A DNA stretch of 64,000 nt, from the NCBI GenBank assembly GCA_947069175.1, contig CAMTDV010000027.1, forward strand, positions 38,453,369 through 38,517,368, written 5' to 3'. How positions within the stretch are numbered: the first letter of the stretch is position 1; each line of letters opens with the position of its first letter. Below the pieces are notes generated by a model, which searched no databases, was not told where the DNA came from, and saw only the letters and a list, made by a program, of their open reading frames with translations. This DNA comes from Scalesia atractyloides. Its lineage: Eukaryota > Streptophyta > Magnoliopsida > Asterales > Asteraceae. This document shows, one piece after another, positions 47,546 through 60,384 of the stretch. The position numbers were made by a program, and so were the translations under genes.

Positions 47546-49757
47546 AGTGTTTTTCTTAAAAAATTAACATATGAAATACGAACGCTAAACGTTACAAACG
47601 AAATACGCTAAACGTTACAAACGAGAAAATAACATAACAAAGGTAAATATTCATTCAACGTTGCTCAAACGTTTTTACGTAAACAAAGGAAATACGAACG
47701 CTAAACGTTTTTGAGTTATGTCTTATCCAAAAGAAGTTTTTTAAAAAATATGTTTGAATTCGCTTTTGTGTGGAAAACCAATAAACCAATAAATTGTTAT
47801 TTAAAAAGTGTTTGGTTTAGCTTGTTTATGTTAAATAACCAAAAAGGATATTCTAATATATTTAAAATCATTTATTACTTTTACATATAATATGATCTTA
47901 GGAGGGCACGTTTAATAGGCGGTGATATTGATATTTCTTTGAAATCTACTTTGTAAAACCAATAGCGAGAGATGAGATCTAATAGCGAAGCATCATTCGT
48001 TTATATAGAAGTTTCACCGTTCAAAAATAAATAAATAAATAAAATAAAAATAGTGAAGTATCAAAGAATGTCAATAATTGTACCAAAAATCGTTTACAAA
48101 AAAGAAGTCGACAAAAACATTGGTAAAAAGTTTTAGAATGTTATATTTTGTTGTAAATTTCTCGTATTTGTGGTTTGTTAAAAGGAATAAGGAAATTAAC
48201 CTTTCTTGGTTTCATGGTTACATATCTAGTTTCTTGCTAGTCAATGGGTATACTGTCATTCAAAAAGCGTCAAACAATTCCCACTTCCAAGTGTTCTTCC
48301 TTAAATATTTCAAGTTTCAATTTCTTGTTAGGTGCTAGAAAATTACTTCGTCATTAAAATAGGTCAGGTTAGGTTGATCAACGCTTTTAATTCGTGATTT
48401 ATGAATCATTAATATTATTACTGTAGTAATCCAAAATTTGAAATAACATAACCGGGCTATTTTAGAGTTTTGATCTATTTGAATCGTTCCCTCTCTAGCT
48501 AAATATTTTAACCTTACACTTTGATCGTTTTAGGCATAAAACATAACCTATTTCAACCAGTGCATAAAACCTAGCTCATCCCAAATGTCTTATCATCGTA
48601 TGCTAAAAGTTACAAAGCTCCCAATTAACTTGTGTCAAATCTAGAAGCTTAACAACACCATTTTCGAACATGATCTATGTGGAAGCAAACCTTGGTCAAT
48701 GGCCAAACAATAAAAAACAAGCTGAATACCGATACAAACATGTACTTACCAAGTGTTTTCTTGAGTGGATGTCAAATTGCTTGATGATACCAAATAATCT
48801 AAAAAACATGACAAAGTAACTTTTTTAACAAGCGTGACACTTGGCACATATTTCTCAACTAAAGTTGATGATCTCGACTCATTTACTTATGAACGAGTTT
48901 GAGTTAGGTTGTGTTTTATCTCACATGGATCAAATAAAAAAATTAGCTAGAAGTGGGTTAGAAAAAAAGGTGATGATAAAATGAAAAAGAGTTAAATGTA
49001 ATGTAAACATGTATGCTAACATATAAATTATAAGATAAGTAATAAAAATTGTTAACAAATGCCAAAATCATATGACATAATAGAGACATACATTTTATTG
49101 TATTTTAGGATTAAAGAGTGGAAATAACACATCAGGGTGGCATTATTTTTACTAACTAAATGAAAATAGAAAAGCCAACAAAAAGGGTAAGAGTTTGATG
49201 GCCCTTTTTGTGTTATTAATTCATTTGTATTGTAGGGAAGAAAATATTTGGGTCAATTAGAGAATGGACGGTGGGTATAGGCCTATCCTAAGTCTCTTGT
49301 GAATTCGTGACTACTTAGTTACGTATGCTTCTTTCTAGAGATCGGTTTTAAATTTGACCTGGTAGAACTGATTTGGAATCGATTTCAGTTCATACTTGTC
49401 TTATCGAAGAATGGGGTTTGAGTTCAAAAAACCTCTAGGTTCTTACCCGGTATCACATTTTATAAATAAAATCAGTTTGTACCCGGTTCCTACCTGTAAC
49501 CGGTTCCTCTGTAACCAATTCAGACCAGATGCATTAAATTCTTGATGATGTTACCGTTGGAACCAATTTTTAACATTATAAATAGTTAACCATATCGTTT
49601 GATCATTACACAATCTTCATCTTCTTCTTAATTCTTTTTCTACTCAATAAGCTTTACTATAACATTCAATAATTCCAAAACAACAAATTCTCCATCCGTC
49701 AACAACGGTCCTCAATCCGCTCCATATATTGTTGGGACACTATAACATAATCTCAAT
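47546..49757. other. intergenic and probable 5' flank of the hAT element
   Basis: It has short direct repeats around CGCTAAACGTTACAAACG (47575-47705). GGTTCC and AACCGG phrases at 49440-49520 may be subterminal repeats of the hAT element whose gene starts at 49758. No gene was seen. Confidence 0.4.
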
Positions 49758-49818
49758 ATGGAGGTATGGAGCAATCGGGATTTGGTGGAAATGGCTGACG
49801 GTTCTCAAAAGGCTCAAT

Positions 49819-50457
49819 TAGGGATGACAATGGGTCAGGTTCGGGTCGGGTATTGGTAATCTCATACCCATACCCGGTTGTAAATTTGTGTCCCATCCCT
49901 GACCCAGTACCCGTCGGGTAATGACCCGTCGGGTATCAGGTATACCCATTAGTTTGTTAAGAGATATAGTTTTGATTTCCAAATACATATTTTACTTTTA
50001 TAATTATTATATAATTTTTTTATGCAACAACTATTATAAATTTAAAATGTACATAACATACATATGAGTTTTATCATAAATTGATAATAACTTTATAATA
50101 CTTATACACAATTATATGTATATAATTCATAACATACAAAATATAAATACTGTTATCAAATACATATACTAAAAGAAAATTTATTTTTTAGCATTATAAG
50201 CATACTAAAATAAATCACTAACAGATAAAGGTTAATGAAAAATAAAAATATAAATAAAAAAATTCGGGTATATGATCGGGTAAATGGGTATGTGGTTTCG
50301 GGTAATCGGGTCGGGTATCACCTAATCTCATACCCGCGAAAATTTTTAAAACTAATCCCATGCCCGACCCAATACCCGTCGGGCATCAGGTATACCCATC
50401 CCATTTGTGTCGGGTTTCGGGTATACCCATCGGACTAGGGTATTTTTGCCATCCTTA
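49819..50457. mobile_element. hAT MITE inside the BED finger, 639 bp
   Basis: Ends TAGGGATGACAATGGGT and, reverse-complemented, TAAGGATGGCAAAAATACCC. Flanking 8-mers GGCTCAAT (49811-49818) and GGTTCAAT (50458-50465) differ once. The interior near both ends repeats CGGGTATACCCATC-type phrases. It separates the codons just before CKPCG of the transposase finger. Confidence 0.85.
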
Positions 50458-51296
50458 GGTTCAATGCAAACCTTGTGGATCTTTGTTAAGCAAGGACTCG
50501 AATTCAACATTGACGAAGCATATTAAGAAGTATTATAAAGTTTTGAAAGAAGTAACACCCGGTCAAGTTCAACTATCTAAAGATGGTTTGATATTCCGTT
50601 ACGATCATATGTTAGCTCGGGATAGGATGGCTAAGTTGGTGATTCAACAAGCATTGCCGTTTGGACACTTCGACAACCCTCTTTTAACTAAGGTTATTAG
50701 GAAGACGCTTCAACCACGCTACAAACGTGTAAGTCGTCGTACTTTAAAACGACATTGTTTAAATTTATAGGAAAATGCAAGAAAAGACTTAATTGTTTTT
50801 TTTTAATTTAAAAACTAGTGTTTACTTAATAGTGATGTGTGGTCGGCTCCACACGGTTTACCGGAATTGTACATTTGTTGTTAGATCCTAAAAGTTTGAG
50901 ACTGACGCATCAAATCAATGCAACGGGTTATGGTAGCGAACTAGGATTCAATTGGGTTAGTTTGTATCAGGTTAGGACATTGAATAGGTCACTTGGGCAT
51001 GCCATAGGCTATGTGGGCCAGGCAAGCCCAAGGGAAGCCTATGAGGGGCATGGGCAAATCCTAGGTATAAATAGAATATCATGTCATTCCTAGGGTTAAG
51101 CCTTTAGGAAGAACTTGGTAGCCTCCACCATCATAGAGAGAGACAGAGAGTTGACAGCAAAAACTTGTATCTGACATCTTGTGGTGTATGCAAGTTATAT
51201 TATTCAAGTTATTCAAGTTGTTGTTCTTCCTAATCATAATTTCCGCTATTGATTAGGTTAGTGATACCTGTTTGATCCGTTTACGGGACTTATAAT

Positions 51297-51308
51297 TGGT
51301 ATCAGAGC
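51297..51308 (+). other. primer-binding site of the copia element
   Basis: TGGTATCAGAGC two bases after the 5' LTR, complementary to initiator tRNA-Met. Confidence 0.9.
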
Positions 51309-51329
51309 CTGCTGTTCTAATACAGGCTC

Positions 51330-52070
51330 CGGGTATTGCTGATTGAAGACGTTTTTGAAGTGTATTGCTGCTGTTTGGATCAGTTTCTGGTATACCGGAT
51401 TGCTGTTCATCGACGGAAGATACTGTTCCGAAGAACTCGATGAATCTGTGAAGATTTCGGATCTGACACTGTTCCAGATTCCGAAGAACACGAAGAAGGT
51501 TCTCCTAATTCGGTTTCACTACTGTTCCGGATTCCGAAGAACACGAAGGAGATCGTCCATTTAGGATTGATCCCTGATTGTTGCTTTATTCCGGATTGTG
51601 ATCCAAGTTACTGTTGCTGTATTTGATCTCCTTGAATTCCGGAATTCGGTTGCAGAAAAGGCGGGGACACTGTTACAGATTGGATCACTATTCCGAATTT
51701 TCAGAAGATAAGACAGGCATTCCGGATTGGATCATCTCGTTCCAGATTCTTGATTCCGGATTTGAATTCAGAATTGATTATTCCGGACCTTCATTTCGGA
51801 TTCTCAATTTCGGATATGCATTCCGGATCTGCATTTCAGTCTTCTTATTCCGGATCTCTACTCGGGTTTTTCTATTTCGGATCTTCAAATCGGACTCTTC
51901 AATCGGGATTGTTTTTCGGATTCCTAAGTCCGGATTGTTTATTTCGGATCCCTAAGTCCGGATTGTTTATTTCGGACAATCCGTCCAGTTTGACCAACCT
52001 TGACTTCCAGATTGCCATTTCGGAAAACGTTCCGGGTTGACCGTGTTGACTACAGATTTGATATTTCGGA
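51330..52070 (+). repeat. leader with over 20 degenerate TTCCGGATT repeats
   Basis: The 5' leader between primer site and gag is built of ATTCCGGATT, TTTCGGATC and AAGTCCGGATT units every 15-35 bp. Best preserved at 51700-51980. Open frames here are repeat translations (FRISDP-like), not genes. Confidence 0.8.
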
Positions 52071-52149
52071 TTCAGCACTGTTCATAAGAATCACTTAAAT
52101 TAATTTAATTTTAAATCAATTTTGGAAATCTTTAATTAATTTAATTCCA

Positions 52150-55073
52150 ATGGCTGGATTTATGACCGCACAGGACCTGACAAATGCCACACCCGCAGCC
52201 CTGCAATCGCAAACTTTAGCCCTCCACCAAGAGCTGGATCAGGTGATTGGCACTTCCACCAAAGTGCCACGTTTATTATACGGAGATGAATACTACGAGT
52301 GGAAGTTCCATTTCGAACAGTACTGCAAGGCAAAAGAACCCGGCGTGTGGAGATGCATCATGAATGGTCCAAGAACCTTAGTGTACAGCACAGAGCAAGA
52401 TCCCGAAACGAAGATTCCCAAGCCCATGCACTTATGGACTCCAGAGGACATCAAGATCATAGAGGAATATGAGAAGGCTTCTACAACACTAACCATGGCT
52501 CTAGGACCTGATATTTCTATTACGGCCAGGAACTATAAAAATGCAAAGGAGGTTTGGAGTGAGTTACAAAATCTCTACGAAGGAAACGCTGACATGAAAG
52601 CGAGTAGGGTGAATCAGCTGAATCAGCAATTCAGCTCGTTCAATCACATATATGGGGAAACCATCGAAAACCAGATACGTCGCTATGTCAAGCTGGTTTC
52701 CCAGATGATTTTAGCCGAGATCACCCTTACCAACAGCGCCATGAACCGACAGTTATTGAACTCACTGCCCAAAAGTTGGGATGCAGACGTGGGCATGATC
52801 AAAAAGACAAAGAACTTAAATGATGTCACTCTCACTGAGATGATAGCTACTATCAAATCATGTGAAATTGACAACAAGCAGAGGGAGATTAACCATCAAA
52901 GCAGTTTGATGGCAGCAGGGATGACAGGGCAGAACGCAGCTTTAATGTCACAGAATCTAGTCTATAGTCATCTGAAGGGAAATGCACAAGCACCAGGTGG
53001 ATCAAATGTGGTGTACAGTCCTATTACCACGCCTCAGAACACTCAGTATGTGTATGGTTTTCAATCTCCAAATCCTACAACGATTTCAGCTGCTCAAGTT
53101 CACACACAGTACCATGCTCAGTATCCTAACGTGGTGTTCAGTCCTGCAACTCCTCAAACTGTGCAACAAGGCGGATTCCTCAAACTGCTGCACCAGTCCC
53201 TGGACCTACTCAACCCGCACCCAACTAAATGTTTCTCACTAAGGAAAACGAAGAGAAATTGGCTATTGCTGCATCAATGATCAAGACCTGAAACGCCCGC
53301 CTGGTAGGTGATCTGACCCCTCCATCTATTCTTCCAACAGAAGTTGATCAGATCATGGAGGAGGACCTGGACGAGATCGATGTCTCCTGGAATTTAGCAA
53401 TGGCTGATTTTCAGGTCAACAAAAAGTATGGAAGGCAACCCTTGTCCAACCTGAAGACTGGTCTCACCAAGGACAAACTCAGATGCTACCGATGTCATGA
53501 AACAAGCCATTTCGCTAGGGAATGCAAGAAGCCACCGTTAGGGTATGTATCATCTAGGGTCGCTGATATACAGAGCAGTGACAGACAGCTGGTTCCCATC
53601 TTTCCTTCCAAGTCAACTACGAGTCCATCCGGCAGCTCAGGCGGGAATTCCACAGCACTGATGGCCCAACAACATGAGGGTTTCAACTGGGCAGATGTTG
53701 CAGCTCAAATGGAAACCCTGAACCTTTCCAAGAACAGCAACCACTGCATGATGGCGTACGATCTTTCGGAAACGGTAAATCGAATACTCTGTTCTGATAG
53801 TTGTCGTTTTAAATTATCACAAATGCGCACCCACAATTTAACTCTTGTGGCTGAATAACAACAAGCTGCGTCACAGAACATCGCCCTTAAACATAAGAAC
53901 AAGCTTTTTATGGAGAAGTTCGAAGCGCAGAAACAGGATGTGGCTCAGCTAAAGCTAGACTTGAACCAACAGCAATGTTGCGTCTATGACTACAAGCTAA
54001 AATTAGCTGAAAAGGACGTACTTCAAGCAGCCTTAGCCAAGCTGAATTCCTTGACAGGGAAGCTTCACGAAAATGAAATAAATATTAAGAAATTTGAAAC
54101 TTCCAACAAATTAGTAAAGGACTTATGTGACCTCCAGCTTAGTTATCAAAAGAACTTTACTAAAGGTCTAGGGTACAATAGGGCGCCTCCACCATATAAT
54201 CATAACTACACTAGAATGCCTGAATCTGAGGAAGAAATAGAAAATGCTGAAAAAATGATGTATGGCAAACCATCAGATTACTTATCCAAACCATGGACGC
54301 CCTATTACCCTAAGTTCTCCAAACCTTCTGAACTCAAGAGGGAAGATGTCTTTGTGGCTTCTACACCACTTCCTCGTGAGAATGATAATCGTCCCTCTGA
54401 AAGTACAGATGGATTGGAGATAGAAGTGCCTGAGGGACAAACATCCTCCACAAAATCTAACGAAATAGACTCTTCTGATACTCACACCAAGTTTGTGAAC
54501 GATACTAATATGTCTAATTCATGTGCAGAAGAAATTTTAGTTGAGGATATCACACAGGGTGATGAAGAAGAATGTCTGAATAAACACTCAGACAACTCAG
54601 CTGATGATTATGCTTTTTATAAACATGCTTTTGACATTTTAAATCAATTTCTTGCTGAACAATTTACATGCTCAAATAGTGTTGGTTATGTTGAGAATCT
54701 AGACAGTTTAAATTCTGATACTGATGTTTTGAACGCTGATAATAACTGTGATAACTTGTGTGATGAGAAAATGAATTTAGCTGCAGGTTCTGCATCAACA
54801 GATGACTCGGCCTCATCAGCTTCAGCTGAGGATGCTGAATGTTCATCTTCAGCTGAGGATACCGAATATTCATATTCAGCTGAGGATATTGAATGTTCAC
54901 CTTCAGAGGCCGCGTCTCTTGATGCATCTACTAGGGATGACAGTGTTAACGACGACCAACCAACTATATCTGTCAATGTTAATGGTGACATAATTCTAGA
55001 AGACTTGGGTGACTCAACACAAGGGACTGATTCTGAAATGACAACAGATGAACACAAATCTCAAATTGATTAG
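52150..55073 (+). pseudogene. copia Gag (UBN2 type) with zinc knuckle, coiled coil and acidic SAED tail
   Basis: ATG at 52150 (MAGFMTAQDL). A UBN2-type Gag core spans about residues 35-245 (YEWKFHFEQYCKAKEPGVWR ... LNSLPKSWDADVGMI). A frameshift near 53170 and a stop at 53291 interrupt it. The knuckle CYRCHETSHFARECKK (CX2CX4HX4C, with E where G is usual) is at about 53482. A further stop lies at 53856. A long heptad-rich coiled coil follows (53910-54150), then GYNRAPPPYNHNY and an acidic tail with four or five SAED repeats (54815-54900), ending at 55073. In relatives the pol domains would follow. Here they do not. Confidence 0.85.
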
Positions 55074-56673
55074 TCTTTAATCTAATGACGGAACGGTTAA
55101 GCAAAAACAACAAAAATATTTTCCTTTCCTTTCGTTTAAAACTTTGTGCATACGTTTTCTTTATTAGGTAAATTTGTGTATAAAGTATGATGCATAAATT
55201 TATGGGGAAGAGGACGATATATGTATATATGCAGTGTTTGAGGGGGAGAAAATCAGAAAAATACAAAAACATTTGAAAAACTGAAAAATCCAAAATGTCT
55301 TTTTGCATCAAATGGGAAATGAAATGAATATTCGTGATAAAGGGCGTGACTGACACATGTAAGGTGTCGTAGCTGAAAAGACTAGGATTCAATGTGATAT
55401 GTCGATAGGCTTAACACTCATAGTGATTAAAAGATACTAAGTGATATAAACATAATTAACTAGGTATCTCGTGGGTAACGTACCATCGGCGTATGATTTT
55501 GTGGTCTTAAATCTTGCTTGATAGATAGCCAACGTCTGAAGTTTCGGGTCTTTATGCTGTTGAGTCATCCGGGGATATCTTGGCTGCCCTTTTGTTGCAT
55601 CCAGATTATATGCAGACCTAGGCACACTCAAGTTTATTCTTAAAAGAGCCAAAATAGAAGGGCCAAAACCGTAAAAGAAAGGAAATCTCATCATGAGAAA
55701 ATTCCATGAATCCAAACATACCAAAATAAGGTATCTGCCTAACTATTATGCTGTTGAGTCATCCGGGGGTATGTCATGGTATGGGATGCACAACTATTAT
55801 AGTATAATACTACCTTAAGCATATCACGAAGTTGAAAAATGAAAGTTGAGCGTTAAAGTTTAAGTGGACAAATATATTGGCAATCATTTAGACCAGTCTT
55901 ATTAAGTTCGCACTGAAAAGTGTTCCTTGGTCCGTCTGAAAACGATTTTGATCCCATTCTAATTGTATAGTTGTAACTACTGAGTTAGTTTCTTCGTTTA
56001 TTTATGTTTCTGTTTATATTCTTATATTTAAAAATTAAAAAATAGAAAATTAAAAAAAACCAAAAATAGAGTGCTTTCTTTATTTTATTAAAAATTATTA
56101 ACCGTTCTTAAGGATTTGACTAATCATCAAAGGTGAAAGAAATTTGAATCCGAGTACAAGTACTTGGATGTACCAAGTGTTTATACGGTACTGTCCCTGT
56201 TGCATAAGAATGTTTGCTTATAAATTTCTGAGAATCGTGCAGATCTTGATTTAGATCAAGAAACAGGGGTTGCTGAACATTAAGATGCTGTTAGTTGCCG
56301 ATAAAGCATGAAGCATCACAACAACAAAGTGTACCTGATTCAGAAGAACCAGATGCCAGTCATCGTCTGACATTGATAGTACATTTGAAGAAGTACCTAT
56401 GAACCTACTTGCTTAAAAGAGAAGAATTGAAGAAGAAAAGAGCTGCTGAGATTCCTCCTCTCACATTCTTTTTGAAAAAGATGTTTCAAGAAAAGCTGAT
56501 CAAGATCCCGATATAAAGCTAACCACAAGAGAAGAAGAAAGAGACCTGGTGCTGAGAGTTCGTTGAAGTGTATGAGACTGACTTCTACAACACTTAAAGC
56601 ATAGCTACAACCATAGACTCCGTTGAAGACGATGCTGAATTCATGCTATGAAGACAATTTGATGCATCAGTCT
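55074..56673 (+). other. non-coding 3' part of the copia element
   Basis: 1.6 kb with no pol motif in any frame. Two copies of TGCTGTTGAGTCATCCGGGG (55556 and 55751) suggest a local duplication. Purpose unknown. Confidence 0.6.
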
Positions 56674-56683
56674 AGGGGGAGAT
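56674..56683 (+). other. polypurine tract of the copia element
   Basis: AGGGGGAGAT immediately before the 3' LTR TGTTAGATCC. Confidence 0.85.
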
Positions 56684-58418
56684 TGTTAGATCCTAAAAGT
56701 TTGAGACTGACGCATCAAATCAACGCAACGGGTTATGGTAGCGAACTAGGATTCAATTGGGTTAGTTTGTATCAGGTTAGGACATTGAATAGGTCACTTG
56801 GGCATGCCATAGGCCATGTAGGCCAGGCAAGCCAAGGGAAGCCATGAGGGGCATGGGAAAATCTTAGTTATAAATAGAATATTATGTCATTCCTAGGGTT
56901 AAGCCTTTAGGAAGAACTTGGTAGCCTCCACCATCATAGAGAGAGATAGAGAGTTGACAGCAAAAACTTGTAACTGACATCTTGTGGTGTATGCAAGTTA
57001 TATTATTCAAGTTATTCAAGTTGTTCTTCTTCCTAATTTCCGCTATTGATTAGGTTAGTGATACCTGTTTGATCCGTTTACGGGACTTACATTTGTGTCA
57101 CCGCTTATTGGGTTGATCTCGATACGTGGCAAATGATGAAGCGTACGATTACGTTTGATGAGTTTCCTTCTACTCATACTGGAGAAAATATTTATAAAAT
57201 TATAAATGCCACAATCATTAAATATTTTTTAGAGGATAAAATATTTTCAATATAATTTGATAATGCTTCAAACAACACAATGGCGATCGATAAATTAAAA
57301 TTAAAGTACAAACCTATTGTTGATGGTGCATTCTATCACACACGTTGTGTTGCACATATTATTAATCTAATTGTGCAAACCGGGCTCCATGATAAATATA
57401 TTTCAGATTTTATTGAAGCTTTTAGAGTTATGCTACATGAAGTTTTCAAAAGTGGAAAAGAAAGATATTAAGATTAAAAAAACTTTGTAAAGATGTAAAT
57501 CAAAAAATTATTGGACCTAATTGGGACATACCAACTCGATGGAATTCAACATGTTATATGTTTGAAATGGCTTTAAAACAAATGGGCACTTTAAAAGCTT
57601 TTCATACAACACTAAGTGATGACCTCCAAGTCGACCCTTTTCCAGACACGGCTTGGGGAAATATTGAGACACTATGTGGTTTTTTAAAATTTTTCAAAAC
57701 CTCAACAATAACATTTTCCGGTGTTTATTATCCTATTAGTTCTATAGTTCTTTCGGAATTGTATTTGATAACAACTAATCTTAAAAACTTTGAAAATTCA
57801 AGTGACATGTTGAGAAACATGATGAAACCAATGATTGAAAAATAAAAAAAATATTTTTTGGATTTACCACTGATTTTTCTATGTGCCGCCGCTTTAAATC
57901 CAATTCTAAATGTCCCGGGCGTTGAAGCTATAATTGAGGAAATATATGACAAGTTGGATATGCATGAAGAGGGTTGAAGATTAAAAGAAAAAATATATTC
58001 AGCACTTGTTTATTTAAGGGGAAAGCATACTACCAATTTGTTTGAGTCTCGATCGTCGGCCTCTAGTAGTATGACTACAATTGGGGACCCAATCATAACA
58101 ATGTTGAATGTCGTTAGAGATGAAACGGCTAAACAACAAAGGAGTAACGCCCCAACAAGTGAACTTGGTAGATATAAAGACACAAATTATTCGCGTACTA
58201 AGACAGCCGAGGAATATAAAAAATGTGATATTTGTAACATCCGTCAAAAACCGGATTTACCAAAGCCGCTTCGTTTATTAACCGAACAACCAGTTAAAAA
58301 TTTCGTTGCGTATTTAATGCTTAAATTAATTTTAAACGATACATAATTAATAAGTATATTAGAATATAAAATTTATATTTGAAAATGTATTAAAAATAGT
58401 GAAATAAAAATAAAACAA

Positions 58419-58490
58419 GGCTGCCGGGATTCGAACCCGGGTCAGCCGGGTCAACTGGGTCAGCCAAGCCTTAACTCTCATCCTTCCAAC
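58419..58490 (-). other. tRNA-like sequence antisense to the LTR
   Basis: On the minus strand a classic T-arm, CCGGGTTCGAATCCCGG, follows GGCTGACCCAGTTGACCCGG. It sits where the first solo LTR has its antisense tRNA-like sequence. Confidence 0.55.
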
Positions 58491-59490
58491 CGCCCCGCCA
58501 CTTGTGATTTTTGTTTACATATTGAAACAACTAAACATAAATTAAATCTAATTTCAAAACCCAGTTACACAGCGCGCCCAAAACCGCTGATGCCGGAAAT
58601 CCCGACAAATTCGTCAAATGTTGCCGTTTCTTTTGGTCATAAAGTTTACATTAACAGCCATATCGGTTATAACCGAAAAACTTAATCAATTTCATTCATT
58701 ACCTTAATTTCCGTCGAAACCGAAAGTCTAATTCTAATCCGGGATTACACCTTGTTCATCAGTTGAGCTCACGAATCTATTCAACTTACACTCTTCATTT
58801 TTGCTAAAAAACTTCGCCGCAGTCGCCGGAATTCCCTGCAAATTAACCGGAAATTTTCGCCGGAAAACCGAATTCATTCCATCCTTTCTTCTTACTCTAA
58901 AATAAGATCTTAGAGCTCATACTGACATCACCCACACTCACCTTAAACCTCTGAAGAATCTCTGTCGCAAGAAATTTCACTCGCCGGAATTCTCTGCAAG
59001 TCGCCGGAAAACCGGGACTTTCATCTACGCGGTAAATACCTCGACTTTTCTGTTTCATTACATTATTAAACAAATTCTAATATCAATCCCTCACCCAGAA
59101 TCTATTCCAGACGACGTTGCCGGATTTTCTGTTTTCGCCGGAAAATTTCTGAAATTTCAGAAACTCGCTGTTAACCGGTATGATCATTCAAACCTACTGA
59201 TAATCGTTACTCAGTAGTTCAATTATACATTTAATCCCTCCAAACTGTTAATTGATTCTAACAGCCGAAGGTCACCAAAACAGAGCCTACGATCTTTGCC
59301 GGATTTCTGAAGAAGATGATCTTTTCGGTACTTTCTTTCCCCAAACTCTTCTGTTCAATACTTTTCAATTGTTCATATTATTCATTAACCGAATTAATCA
59401 AGTAACAGTTAGTTAACCGATGTCTGTGTTTTGAACGAAGAAGACGAAGTTGTGTATGTCATAAGATTAATTAAAATCGATATTATGAAC

Positions 59491-59897
59491 GGGTTAGACA
59501 CACAGTCCAGCGGTGGACTGTGTGCAAACAATATGCACACGACGCGAGTTCGATTCCTATCACAACCTTAACCTCTGTAATAAAAATGTTTTTTTTAGAA
59601 ACCGAACTGGGTTAACTCAGTAAGATGTTAAGTATAATAAAAATCAGAATACTTACCAAGTTAGACACACAGTCCAGCGATGGACTGTGTGCCAAACTAA
59701 ACCACAGGTCCCGGGTTCGAGACCTGTGGCGAGCACCGAGTGATGCAATTAAATCGTTCTTAATAAGTGATTTTCGGATTAATTTAATTAGTATATAAAT
59801 ATAATTAAAAACAGAAATATTTCGGGTTAGACACGTAGCTCAGTTGGTAGAGCTGCGTGCACGCGTACGGGAGGTCACGGGTTCGAGTCTCACCCAG
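59491..59897 (+). other. array of three tRNA-like modules in the LTR
   Basis: Hairpins at 59499-59524 (CACACAGTCC/GGACTGTGTG), 59666-59691 (same arms) and 59832-59859 (CACGTAGCTC/GAGCTGCGTG) start 167 and 166 bp apart, each after GTTAGA. Downstream GTTCGA arms lie at about 59547, 59702-59729 (perfect 9-bp stem CCACAGGTC/GACCTGTGG) and 59879. Box A (TAGCTCAGTTGG) and box B (GGTTCGAGTCT) of module 3 are about 40 bp apart, suitable for pol III. Confidence 0.75.
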
Positions 59898-60384
59898 CGC
59901 ACACATATAACCGACCGAACCGGTCAACAGGTCAACGGTCAACGGTCAACAAGTCAATGGTCAACATTCAAAAATCAACATTTTTTTTTATTACTTTTAT
60001 TTATTTATTTAAATTAAAAATACTTAAAAATAACATTTTTAAAGTTAGAAAATAGCCTTAAACTCACAAAAATATATCCAATAATCCTACTAAAATTGAT
60101 TAATAAAATCCGCTTATTTACCGAACCATTATGTTATTATCTAGGTTAGTTTCACTCGTGGTTAAATCCAACTTCGTGCGCATTCAACATCATCAACCGA
60201 ACGCACCCAATGTGAGTGAATCTTACAACTCCCCTTTTTAATTACACGTTTTGGGGTGTATCATGTGTCACTTAAACTAATTCGTTTATTTAAACTCATG
60301 CCATACCATATTATGATTTAAACTTAGAATGTAAATATTGTTTGTAGTTATGTATTACATATTGTCAAGTTGTATGCAAATTAT

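Larger units (their letters stand above)
50879..57091 (+). mobile_element. copia-type LTR element with gag but no pol, 6213 bp
   Basis: LTRs are 50879-51294 (416 bp) and 56684-57091 (408 bp), starting TGTTAGATCC and ending GGGACTTATA or GGGACTTACA. They look about 97% alike by eye, so insertion is fairly recent. Exact 5-bp duplications TTTGT flank it (50874-50878, 57092-57096). It has a tRNA-Met-type primer site and a polypurine tract. The only coding is gag. No protease, integrase, RT or RNase H motif was seen between 55074 and 56673. It is non-autonomous, of the TR-GAG type. Confidence 0.9.

Noticed and set aside
47399..47611. Phe/Leu-rich frame that looks like a membrane protein
   Set aside because: It is a poly-T simple repeat.
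50235..50438. Open frame with repeated GYVVSGNRVGYH-like sequence
   Set aside because: It is translation of CGGGTATACCCATC-type repeats inside a hAT MITE; no gene.
51614..52040. Open frames with FRI/ISDP repeats before the copia gag
   Set aside because: They translate the TTCCGGAT leader array in two frames; low complexity and upstream of the true Gag start.
54686..55057. 123-codon minus frame opposite the copia Gag tail
   Set aside because: It mirrors the Ser/Ala/Glu repeat of the sense frame; a shadow of low complexity.
59828..59897. Genuine nuclear tRNA gene
   Set aside because: A and B boxes are good, but the acceptor and anticodon arms do not pair and it lies in a repeated LTR module.
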